DNA of 64,000 nucleotides, taken from positions 12,827,001 through 12,891,000 of the forward strand of contig OZ020309.1 of NCBI GenBank assembly GCA_963971305.1. Reading direction: 5' to 3'. Positions 24,301 through 35,500 of this stretch are shown here, in pieces (position 1 is the stretch's first letter; each line of letters opens with the position of its first letter). A model generated the notes under the pieces. That model saw nothing but the letters and a program-made list of their open reading frames with translations. It was not told the origin of the DNA and searched no databases. A program made the position numbers and the translations under genes. Origin of the DNA: Arcuatula senhousia. Its lineage: Eukaryota; Mollusca; Bivalvia; Mytilida; Mytilidae.

Positions 24301-27300
24301 AGCAACTTAATATGAAGTTTTGATATAATGATATCCACTAAAGGAATGTTGGTATTGTATTTGGGGCTTGTTGCTCCTTCTATTTTAGAAGAAAATGGCA
24401 AAAAGGGGCTAAAACGGGTGTATTGATAAATATGTTGTAGACTATTTATTATTCACTCGATTTGGAAAAATCTTTTTTGATTGAATTCCTCATTAGATTC
24501 TGTCAACTAAATGTGTTAATGGGTTTAATATATATTGACCCATTACATTGATACAGGGGGGGGGGGGCAAAGTCAGACCATACCCATAAAATCAACTTTT
24601 TTATTTGTGATCTAATTTCAAAATCTTTTTTTTATTGGAATCCTTTGGAAAATCTCTGCCTGTACTTTTCACTCAGATTTGTAATAGCTCTTACCGTTTT
24701 GGGGTGATAAGGGGTCAAATGTCCAAAAATGTCAATTATATTTAAATAAGACTTTTTCTAAATGTAGATGTAAATATATATATGTGTCAAATATGCATTT
24801 TAAAATCCACCACATGATGCATGTGTCAAAAAAGCTTTGTAAGTCCACCATGGGCTGCATGTGACCAAAGCAATAGACTATTCATATTGGGCCTCCAACA
24901 TACAGCATGTACAGGACGGTCGTATCATGTTTGTAAGGGTTTGCACGAAAAAAATAAAACCAATGGGTAGATAAACATGGTACACATGTACATGAATTGT
25001 GCACAATATTTTTACAATTTTAGAGTGTAAATATGACAAAGGGGAATGGGGAACATGTGATACTGCAACCAATGAACAGACTAGAACATTGACCTTGAGA
25101 GGCACACAAGATGGATGTGAGGATACCAAAACTCAAACACGCCCATGCAAGTTGAAGAAGCCAAGTATGTTCAATATTATACCTCAAGTGCATGATTCAA
25201 CATATGTCAACAAAATTGTATTCTTAAATCTGGACACTTTTACTTGAACTATGATACTGACCGTTACCCGGTACTGCTACTTTAAAATAAAATAAACAAA
25301 AGTATTGTCCACAGTACATGTACATGCATATACTAGTATGTACATGTTTATTAGTCCCCTACCGGCGAAAGCCGAAGGGAACTATAGGTTTGCGCTCTGT
25401 CCGTCCGTCTGTCACGCCTCAGTTTTCGGCACTTTTTTTTTTCTTTTTAAAGATAATGAACTGATTTTTGGTATATATATGTGAGTTTACTATGATGAGT
25501 TACAGATGAAAATTGAGTTTCGTGTCGGTCTACAATTTTTTCGCGGAGTTATGGCCCTTTGAAGTTTGAAAAACCACTGAAGTTATATTTTCTGCGTTTC
25601 ATTAACCCTTGTAGATAATGAACTGATCAAATTCAGGTTTTCATTTGTTTGACAAATTTTTAACAGTGACTGAAATATGAGGCCGGTAGAGGACTATGTA
25701 TTGTTTTGTACAACATACATGTACAATGTATTTTAAAACTTGTCTTTGTGTGTCTTCCTTGTTTTGTCTTGTCTTATGGACATTTGAGATTGATTCTCCA
25801 AGTTCGGTAATTTTGTTATTACCTTTATATAAAATTGTTGTCAATAAATCAAATAAAGTTCTGGTTAAAAATCATAGAGTGGAAGTAGGTTAGGTGACAG
25901 TAGTATTTCTTTTTTTATGCCCACCCACAAAAGTTAAGAGGCAGTAATGTTCATTTGCATAAGGTTTGTCTTCAGGTTGAAGTAAATGCAAGGTGGGCAT
26001 CATGAATTTTAGACATTTTAATGTTTCCATTTCTGTTATACAATTATGACAGCACCATATACATACACAGCCCAAAAGCTGTATATATTTTAACAACTGC
26101 ATTCTTTTTACAATGTCAACTGCATTTACACATTAAAGCTAAGTGATGGACCATTTGAATTTTAAAGGGGGGGGTGATATGGTGAAATTCCAAATAAAGG
26201 GGCAGGATGCCAAAAATCAGGAAATTAAAAAGCTTAACACAGTGTCCCTTAAAACTACAGGAAACATCAGGAGCTACTTGGACTCCTGGTGTGAAATGTA
26301 ACAAGCAATATTGGACAAAATGTTGGAAATAAAATATTTTATGTTGTTAAAAAAATTAACAGTACCATGAGTAGGTTAGAATAATTTGCTGAAAAAATTA
26401 TTGTTAAGTACAAAAAAATGTAAAAATTCAGGGCTCCTATTTTCTGAAAATAAAAAGGCAGGATGAAAAAATCTCCATAGACCCAGCTCCAATAAATATC
26501 AAATAGTTGCTCCCTATAAAGTAAAGATATTGCGGTCTTCAATTTTTACGGCAGGTTTTCCTTGTATCGACTTTTCTCATTGTCATTTGAGATTGATCCT
26601 CCAAGTTGGGTAATTTTGTTATAACCATTATATACTCTTTCATGATTATCTCTTTCTTCAGGGTGCAAGTACACTAAAGGTCAATGGGGTGAATGTGATG
26701 TGACTACCAACTTGAGAAGCAGAACCTTGACCTTGAAATCTGGAGAGACCGAGTGTGACCAGACCACCAGCCAGACAATAAAATGTGATAAATACGATGA
26801 GATCATGAAAGGCAAAGAAGAAAGAAAGAAAGCAAAACAAATGGCTAAGACTCTCAAGAAGTTGTACAAAAAGCTGAGGAAGCTTGGAAAAGGTAATCTT
26901 GTTATCTGTTAAAATGGTTGTGGGTCATAGACATTAAAAACCAAGACTTGCAAGTAACACATTATCCTTTATTAAGGAAATGAAAATCATTTCAAACCTG
27001 CCTTTTAAATGACCTCTAACTCAAGAGGTAGTACTCACTTTAATGACTTTAAGGTCTTTTGATGACCTCTACCTAAGTAATTACTACTTTGATGACTTTA
27101 ACCTTGAGGTCATTTCAAACCTGCTTTAATGACCTCTACCTTATGTCAGCTCAAGTACTACCTACTTTTATGGTCATCTTTTCAAACCTGCTTTAATGAC
27201 CTCTACATCAAGTCAAAAGTATTTTAATGACATAAACCTTTGGGTCGTTTCAAACCTAATGGCCTTTACCTCTAGATAATTTTATATCCAAGCTTTATTT

Positions 27301-27660
27301 CCATGTATTTTGTCATGGTAATACCGGTAATTGCCAAATAGGAGTTAAAGATGTTGTGTGTCCATGTACATTAGGTTTGTCCTACATGAAATATTCACAG
27401 AACTGCATGATTCAATATTTTATTTCACAGCTGGATGTGTGATAAATGAGGAAGCCACTCCTTGCAATGCAGACACAAATACAGTAAATTTGACCTTCGC
27501 CCTGACCTCTGGAGATGCTGCCGTGTGTGCTTTAGAACCAGTAGAGATTTCCTGTCAAGCTTACGAAATGAGACAAAACAAAATGGAAAAACAAGACAAG
27601 AAGAAGGGCAAGAAAGATAAGAACGGCAGGAGAAAGAATCGTAAAAATCAAGAAGGCTAA
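21386..27660 (+). CDS. MDK-like: Midkine/pleiotrophin-family secreted heparin-binding growth factor
   Basis: Four coding exons, 21386-21470, 25024-25164, 26662-26892 and 27431-27660, join with consensus GT-AG sites, all introns in phase 1, giving 228 aa. Residues 1-18 form a signal peptide (ends VVSA), followed by a basic RRGGRKNR segment. Three four-cysteine modules follow: Cys 30/40/60/70 with CKY...GEWGTC, Cys 77/87/107/117 with CKY...GQWGEC and RTLTL, and Cys 155/164/185/194, which lacks the tryptophan. Lysine-rich segments follow module 2 (130-152) and fill the C-terminus (201-225). The CKYxxGxWGxCD pattern is that of the PTN/MK domain; family members are secreted, bind heparin-like glycans and signal through cell-surface receptors. 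Vertebrate members have two domains and ten cysteines, so three modules is unusual. Intron 1 carries a large minisatellite and a transposon. Confidence 0.92.
21593..23507. mobile_element. Inverted-repeat element containing an expanded minisatellite
   Basis: The left flank of the minisatellite (GATTCCTTGTGGTCATACCA, then GGGCTGATGATGTCC) is repeated inverted at the right flank (GGACATCATCAGCCC, then ATGATCACAAGGAATC). The inverted match spans roughly 95 bp per side and includes one full minisatellite unit. The simplest reading is a MITE-like element in which part of one arm was amplified. It lies in intron 1 of the midkine-like gene. Confidence 0.82.
21626..23408. repeat. 57/58-bp minisatellite, about 31 units
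   Basis: Units share GATGTCC, GATGTCCACCAGCAGAGACA or the ACAAATGTCC variant, and TAATTGTGATAATTGATGT. Two lengths alternate: 58 bp with CCTTGGGG or CCTCGGGG, and 57 bp with CCTGGGG. Variants follow a repeating order of four units (about 231 bp) near the left end. The right end has more diverged units (CCTCGGGATAG). Long minus-strand open frames in all three phases arise because the unit lacks stops; they are not genes. Confidence 0.97.
23698..24935 (+). mobile_element. Hairpin-headed tandem-core element, copy 2
   Basis: Begins with a perfect hairpin CGCAAAA-T-TTTTGCG (23705-23719), then ATCGTATAATG, then a GTC-rich tract (23739-23765). The core has two long degenerate monomers with AAAAGGGGCTAAAACGGGTG and TCTTACCGTTTT. 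It ends with AGTCCACCATGGGCTGCATG and GACGGTCGTATCATG, matching copies 1 and 3. It lies in intron 1 of the midkine-like gene, immediately before exon 2. Confidence 0.85.
25354..25694. mobile_element. TIR MITE with TA flanks and hairpin head
   Basis: Termini GTCCCCTACCGGC and GCCGGTAGAGGAC are inverted copies, each bordered by TA, as expected for Tc1/mariner-type insertion. The left end forms an imperfect hairpin (CCTACCGGC, loop GAAA, GCCGAAGG), followed by the pyrimidine/GTC-rich tract TCTGTCCGTCCGTCTGTC. No coding capacity. Located in intron 2 of the midkine-like gene. Confidence 0.82.
25916..26005. repeat. Small inverted-repeat element
   Basis: ATGCCCACC at the left recurs as GGTGGGCAT at the right, about 80 bp apart. 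The left side (ATGCCCACCCACAAAAGTT) resembles the hairpin head at 61209-61235. Probably a short degenerate copy of that family, in intron 2 of the midkine-like gene. Confidence 0.5.
26990..27270. repeat. Degenerate tandem repeat, about 66-70 bp, rich in TGACCT
   Basis: The phrases TTTCAAACCTGC, TTTAATGACCTCTACC and AACCTTGAGGTCA recur with imperfect spacing through intron 3 of the midkine-like gene. Starts near 27112, 27182 and 27248 are about 70 and 66 bp apart. Confidence 0.7.
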
Positions 27661-28760
27661 ACACACAAACTCCATGTTTACACCTGTTTTATGTTTTTTT
27701 TAAACAATCAAAATAATATGCAAATTTATTTTTATCTTGAGGTTTACATATTTAACAAAACTGCTTAAAACTCACAATTTTATATATTGATTTTTTACTG
27801 CTTTCAAATGTTAGAAAAAAAAGTGTCTTTATCAAGTTTTTATATAGACAAACTATTAAAAGACTCATTCTATCAATCACCGTGCATTTTTTATGCTATG
27901 TTTGTTTTTTTCACCTATTTGTTTGTTTAGCATTACAATTGTTATGAAAATTTGTTTAACGTCACAAATATTGTTATGAAAATTTGTATTTAATACTGCC
28001 ACTGGTCACCTTTAACATGTTTAAACAGTTTTTCATTTTGATTTAATCATTTTTTTTTTGAAAAAAAACCTTTCAATAGCAACCTTCCATGTTAAATATC
28101 TATCTGCTGTTTCCTTATGTCAAAATTTCAGAAACATTCTATGAAAATGTTAAATGTAGAGGTTTAAAAATAATTCTTAACACTTAAATTGCATCAGTAA
28201 CACACTGAATTGTACATGTACCCAGTGTTCTACCCAGAAACTTTTAATATCATCTTGGTATTTTCAATTTTCACAATAGCCTTTGGCTTGAAATTAATTT
28301 CCATATTGAATATATTGAACATGTTTTTAGATAGCATCACATTTGAGACAGACACATGAAGCATCACATTGCCATGATGCTATAAGGGCCTGGGGAGAAA
28401 ACTGGTACCACATATGCTTTTTTAATGATTTTGAAGTTTTTTTTGTTTACATATAGTCATTTTAACCTCATAATCCTAAGTATTTTAAACGTATAATGTT
28501 ATAATTTAAAATAATATTTTTATGTAATAGTATTATAATACCTAGTCCCTTGGTTTTTTTGTTACGGAAGTATTATTATTTTCTACTTTTTGATTAGATT
28601 TTAGATTAACTTTTACATGTACATGTTCTTCTTTTAATTATCTTGTCTACTTATTATACTGCTTTGTTGCTGGCAGAATATTTTTATATGTAACTTTGTA
28701 CAATCAATATATATGTAATAAGAGCTTTTTAATAATTTTAGACAATAAATGGTTTTTTAT
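27661..28760 (+). other. Probable 3' UTR of the midkine-like gene
   Basis: About 1.1 kb of AT-rich sequence follows the stop codon. The only AATAAA noticed here is at 28744-28749, so polyadenylation near 28760 is likely. Confidence 0.5.
28744..28749 (+). terminator. Candidate poly(A) signal AATAAA of the midkine-like gene
   Basis: Canonical hexamer about 1.08 kb after the stop codon, with no earlier one noticed. Confidence 0.5.
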
Positions 28761-29214
28761 AAGATTGTTTATTTATCTGTTACCTGGCTAAATCTGAGAA
28801 TTTTGTGTGTTATTGTCTCCTCTTGGCATCAGTTGTCATGGTTTTCATTGTCGTTAACCTTTCTTTTATTACCCCATTACACAAAGTGGTGAGTTATTAT
28901 GTTATACCCTCAGTTTTGTTCAGTGTACATCCAACCATTGCTCCAAGGTTTCCAGATGATTATTTGTAAATGTGTTAAGAGATTATAATGAAATTTTGCA
29001 CACCTGCTGAGAACAATAAAATACATGTCAAGTTCAATTTTCAGAGTGATTCTAAACATATTATTGAAGTTTTGCCACTTTATAAATTTTCAAAATTTGA
29101 CAATGTCAGATTAAATTTTCTGGTCTAAGAAAGATAACTCATTTCTTTCTCTCTATGTATATAGCAGATGTATATATCTGTTTGTGTTTGCTAGTTTTCG
29201 GATGCCCTATTGGT

Positions 29215-30360
29215 ATCTCTGCTTCTTCTACTCAACCAGAAAATCAAGGTCAAGCCAAGGTCAAAAGATGGGGATGAAACTGTGCTAAGCTACTACTGAG
29301 GCATATGCATGTCAAGTTTCATCAACCTAGGACTTATAGTTCTTGAGAAATGGTAGTGCTCATTAAACCTTAACATTGAACTTGAAGTGAAAGTTGCCGT
29401 GACAGCAAATAAAGTAACACCTTTTGTCTTGCTCAGCTTCGCAGGCAACAAAAAAACCCAACAAAATTTAAGACAATTAGCTACTACTTATTCAAGACTC
29501 ATCAGAGGCTGTCAATCCAAAATATTGAAAATCCTTACACTATATAAATATGAAAAACATAGCCCAATAAAACCAAAAATGTCAAATTTGGAAACCGAAG
29601 TATGACTAATATCAAACTGTGAACAACAGAAGAGCAACTGTAATTAGTCACTACTACATATGCATACCAAGTTCACCTCTAGTTTACTGTTTCTGATATA
29701 TAAAGGTGCTTATAAAAACATTGCAAGTGATTGTATTGAAATTGGCAAAGCCAATGAATCAACTAGTTAATAAACTTGAAGAGCTTTGCCACTACTAAGG
29801 CCTATGTATATCAAGTTTGGGCACCGTGGGACTTGTAGTTCCTCAGATGAAAAGGGGCTCGTAAAACATTGATGACAGAAAATTGCGCAAGACACTCCAC
29901 CAAAAAACCAAGGTCAAGGTAAAAAGACGAGGATGCATTCAGTGTGTTGAACTTCTACAGGAGGTAGGTCCAAACCTACCTAGAGCATACATGTAGGTTC
30001 TCAGATAAAAAGTGATTTTTAAACTTGAACATATTGAAAATACCCAGACAGTCAACCAGAAATACAAGTTCAAGGTCGAACGGTGAACCAATTAAGACTA
30101 AAAGTTCTTGGGTCAAGAGTGTGTTCATAATTCTTTAAACATTGTTATTTTATGTACTGTAAAAGTCAATTTCTCCAGATTAAACAAGAGTTTTAAAAAC
30201 AGTAGACTTTCCTCTTCTTCTGAGCAGGGCATAAAGATAAGGGTGCAAATAAGATTAGATACTACTGGGGCATATGCATACCAAATTTTATAGACCTAGA
30301 ACTTTTAGTTCTTGAAAAATGTAGTTGTTATAAATAGAATTTTAAAATGAAAAGTAAATG
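29215..30360. repeat. Degenerate repeat region, roughly 150-bp monomers
   Basis: Recurring phrases CTACTACTGAGGCATATGCA, CAAGTTTCATCAACCTAGGA and TAGTTCTTGAGAAATG appear near 29290, 29650, 29790 and 30260 with heavy divergence, along with AAGGTCAAG motifs. This resembles the decayed core of a tandem-core element; no ends were found. No gene is visible. Confidence 0.6.
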
Positions 30361-32538
30361 CCACTGCCTATGTTCTAGCTCCAAAGTAAGACAGAAATAA
30401 GGTAAAGTACTTTAGTTACTTAATTTCAAACAAGAGTTTCAGCATGCCATTTAAGTGTTATACTTTTCAAGTCACTCATTTTCTACATATACATGTAACT
30501 CTAACAAAATAGTTTTAAACAACCTGAAAGTTAACACTACAGCAATTCATTGCCACAATAATATGTTTTACCTTTAACTATTTTTAACAGGTACACAATG
30601 AAATTGTTTAAATCTTTATTTCCACTATTTTGATATGGATAACAAATAAATCAAGAATTTCTCAAAAAAGGGCATTTGGTGGGTTGAGTTTACTATAAAC
30701 ATTAATGTCTGTATCTAAAATAAAAACTTGCATGATAACATAATATTTGTAGTTAATCAAGTCTTATTGCTATCATGACAGAAAAGTGTTACATGTATAA
30801 CCAAACATTTTGATTGGGTTGTCTCTCTTGATAAGGTATATATTAATATAAAAGTCTGATCAGCTATCACATTTCTTTGATGGTCTTATTACATTTTGCT
30901 AAAATAACCTGCTATAAAACAGTATTATAGTAAAAAAAAATAATCAAAAAATATTCCTATTTGCACACACACAAAAAGATTGTTTAAACATTCTGTATCA
31001 CCTAGAAAATAATATGACTAGGAAGACAATAAATAAATGCAAATCTGAAGTGTCTAGTTGTTTTTATAGCATTAATAAATCACCTGGTCAAAATTCAGGT
31101 GTATAGTCCTTTCATATTAGAAAAACAAAAGTCAACAAAAAACTGACATCCAGTAACAACTTCTTACTTTAAGTTTTTGGTTAGTATGACGTTAAAGATC
31201 AGTCTATAAGGGACTCCCAAACACTGAATTTCATCACAGCCTAAAAAACTGAATGTCATTAGCAAAGACTCTTATGAACTGAATGTCACAAGCAAATATC
31301 TTTAAGAACTAAACAACAAAACATCACACATAAATACAAACTTATGAACTTTTAGAACTGAAAGTCACAAACAAATAACATGAAAAACTAAACAAATAAA
31401 TAACCATAAAAACAAAATATCACAAATATAAATAACATTATGAACTGATGGTCACAAACAAATAACCTTACAAATTGAATGTCAGAATCAAATTACCTAA
31501 AAACAAACTGAAAATGGACAAGATGTTACAATCAAACAAATAACTTAACAACTGAGCATTACTTTAAAGATAAACTAAAGAACTGAACAATCTGATATTA
31601 GGACAAATGCACACAAACAGATAGACCTATTACATGATAGATAACACTGCCTTTTCTTCATGGGTTTTAAATATTTAAGGCTAGCATTGAAGTTGCTTTA
31701 CTTGACCAACCAATAAAATATAGGGGGCAATTTAAAAATATGATATAACAAGATACAAATATTTCATACGAATAACAAAAAATCTGAATCTTATAACTAA
31801 TGGTTGGACTATCAATCAAAGCAAATTTTCTTCAGTGATATTTGGCCTCTTGATAACCTAAAAAGGAAATACATGTACACACAAAAAATTAAAAGAAATT
31901 CTGGAGGATATTTAAAGGGCAAAAAACCCCAAAACTTAAAAAAATCCTTGAGATTAAAATTCCCATATCTCGGCATCTATAAATCATTTATTTCTTGAGA
32001 AAAACTACCATGTAAACATAAATTATTTCTTTACTCTGATAATTACGAGTAAAAATCTATCTGCATTTGAAATACACCAAAATTCAAGGAAACGAATGCA
32101 CATCACCTAATGAATATTTGAAAAGCTGACTTGATTCAGAGTAAAGTCAGCACTTAATTGTCTTTTTTTTCTACAAAAAGATCATAAAATTTTCATATGC
32201 ATGTTTTAAAATGCTTAAATCAAACATATTAAATCTCAAGGCTGTACTCAAAAAGATTTTGTGGTTTTGGAATTAAGTAGGGACTAACAAAAAGCCAGGC
32301 AAATTAAAAAAAATATGGCTCCAGAACTTTGATATAAATTAAACAAATTAAATTCAATTCAGCAGTTGTAAGCAACTTCTAAAATGTATATTGTTCTAAA
32401 ATAGATACAGTGTACACATAAAATGATAATTATATTATTGGCACAAAATACAGAAGTGTACAGCTTTCCATAGAGATATTAACTCTTCACACAATTAAGT
32501 TTAAATGCAATAAGCACAAATATACAGCAAATCTATAG
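30361..32538. other. Gene-free stretch between convergent genes
   Basis: AT-rich. 31220-31580 contains loose tandem copies of AACTGAATGTCACAAGC-like phrases. A minus-strand poly(A) hexamer (TTTATT on the + strand, 31987-31992) could end the FAM228 transcript. Nothing else seen. Confidence 0.45.
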
Positions 32539-35500
32539 TTATGATACAGTTACAGCCGTTGGGTTTTCCACACCCTGTAAAGCTGAGGACACTTCATTGT
32601 TCTCATCAGCAGTGATTCTGGCCATGAAATCCTCAGGAATAACTTGAGTGTGGGAATCATAGGTCACAACTTTTTTCAATCCTTGTGGCCTACGTGGTGG
32701 TTTGTTAAAAGGAGGTACTTCTTTAAACATTCTTTTCTTTTGAATATGAAGCTCCTTGTCGACTAGATTGTGGTTGTATGGGGTCTGTGACCATTCTTCA
32801 AAATCTACATTACCGCTGTTGAATACTCCTTGCATTCGTCGCCTAGTGAAAATAACAAGACAAATTAAAGTTATTAGTTACTAACTAAAGTGTGGCATTA
32901 AAATAAATATCATAGAGATAATGTTTAAAAGTGCAGTTTTCATTCAAATCTAATGACTATTTACCAAATACCCATTGCAATATAATCAAGAATGTATTAT
33001 AAAAGCAAATAATATAGATATGAATTTCAATATTATATTTTTACAATGGATATCAAATAGAAAATGCAATATTTCATTGAAATGATATGAAATATCACAA
33101 TAACAAGAGATTTTATACCTTGGTCATAGTCACATAACATCTGACAAGTATAAGACAAAACATGCCTTCATAAATATCATCTCCCTAACCAAACCATGGG
33201 GTAATTTTTAACATTATTTGGCATTGAATATGGGATATGTTATAACATTCAAAATTAACAAAACTTTGATGCATGCAGTTTCCACAACCAAAACGTTTAG
33301 GTCTCAGGGCATAAAAAGGTTCAAATTTTAAAAAACAAACATTCTTTTTTGCTGTAATGTAATATTTACTTCTTTGCAGATACACAAAATACATCATTAA
33401 CTGTTTGACATTATGTTCTGATATTTTTTTTCTTCAAATATATTTTTTTAAAATAACCTTTTTAATTGATTTTACTCAGTAAAATTGGTTGATAATTGTG
33501 AAAATTTATATTACTGAGGAATTATGAAGATGGTGGTCATTTCAAAATTTTAATATCCTGTTTTAGTTGTGCAACTACTTCACAATGATAGCCAAATTAA
33601 GTCACTATGAAGCTATCTAAATAAAGTACAACAAGATACTGATATTGGCAGTAGATACAAAAAAAAAGCATGTTAATTAGTTTGTCAAATAAAAATCTAA
33701 ACAAAAGTAGAAACTAACAAGAGGCTCCCAGGAGCCTAAATCGCTCACCTGGTCTTGATGTCAACCCTATATTTTGTAGAGCTTAATGAGCTGAACATTT
33801 AAACAAGCAACAGGTTTTTCTTTATCTACTATAGTTTCCATTCTATAGGCCAAAAACACGAAAAACCGTTATTTTAGGGGCCCTAACCCCTATAAGGGGT
33901 CATCTGACAACTTCAACCCTTTTGTAGAGCTTTATGCACTGAACATTTAAGCAAGCAACAGCTTTTCTCTGTAAGTGAAAAGTTCATATCTATAACCCTA
34001 ATAGTTTTGGAGCTTTCAAAAAATATTGTGGACAAACAGCATATAAGGATATAGGGTCCATATGTATACAGGACCAGCATGTAATGTTCAGATAATATTA
34101 AAATTTTCCTTCAAATTGTCTAAACCAAAAGGTAGATAGATGTTTGAATTGTATTATGTATATCTAATATTTCATTTGATATTTTTCAAGCTTTTATATT
34201 TGTGCATTTAATTAGGATTACAAAAAAAGCACTGACTAAGCTTACGATAGCCTACAATTACTATTGATGTTACAATGACTGTAGCAGAAGATAGAATATT
34301 AAACAGTCAGAAAGGCAATTTTCTTACCAAAAAGATATTTATTTTGTAATTTTTGTTTAAAATTCTTATATCAATTACAATGAGAAAAGATGTTGCCTTT
34401 TAACAGCTCTTGAAGAAATCACGAGACACTATTTTGGAGGACTCCTGAGAAAGAAGTTTTTATGCCAATGATACAATTTTTTAAGTCTAAATAAAATTTG
34501 GCAGACTTCTAACCATAAGACTTCACTTTTGTTCATCTTATGTAATACACAAATGTTTCAGACTAAAAGGAAAAAAGGAGGTATCAGATAAGGGTTTCTG
34601 AAAGATCAAAGGTTAGGGATAACTAGGTTATAATATAAAGGTATTTAAAGGTTTCTATCCTAAATTCTTACCTCAAATTTAATTCTACAGGGAAAACATG
34701 AGAAGAAATTATTAAGAAGGGATCAAACTAAAAAAAACATGTATGCAAGGGCATCTATAAAGAACTAGCAAAATAATTATACCAATACACGTAGTTACAA
34801 AAAAAACAACAAGAATACATGTATCGGTAAATTACAATTCTACATTCACAATGAGAAAAAATTCTTTAAAAAAGAATTTTTTTGTTATTTTATACATCAT
34901 ACAGGTTTTATAGATTTATACATAAATACTGAATACATTTTGGAAATATGGCTATTAAGATTGAGATTTTCTACTACTTTTCCAATTAGAATCAAACCTT
35001 AAATGATAAGTTGAAACACTACTAGGAAAACAATTGAATTTTTGTATGAAAAAGAATGTCTGATTTATAATCATGAAAAAAATGTGAACAAATTGACATG
35101 TGTGATCTGTGCATGACTGTCACACATCGAAAACTTAAAGATTTACTCAAATCTTGAATGTTTTGTTAGTCATACATTAAAATAAACTAAAACATTAAAA
35201 AATAATACAAACTCAGCTTTTTTCTACTTACACCTTAAACGAAAACTATAAATGGAAGGAAGCAATATAAAAACCACACACTTAAAACTCACACCAAGAC
35301 ATCACACAGAGGGGACCTACCTGCTAGCCTTTCTAGGTGTACTCTCAATGTTATGTAGTGGCATCTCCAGCCATTTTACACTGTCCGTCCCATGTCTACC
35401 AAGTGGAACCAAGGGCAGGGGAGGTAATTTGACCTGATCAATATCTTTATCGGTGTAATTATAGCCAGTCATACAGCGGAGAATGGTCCGCTCTTCCTCG

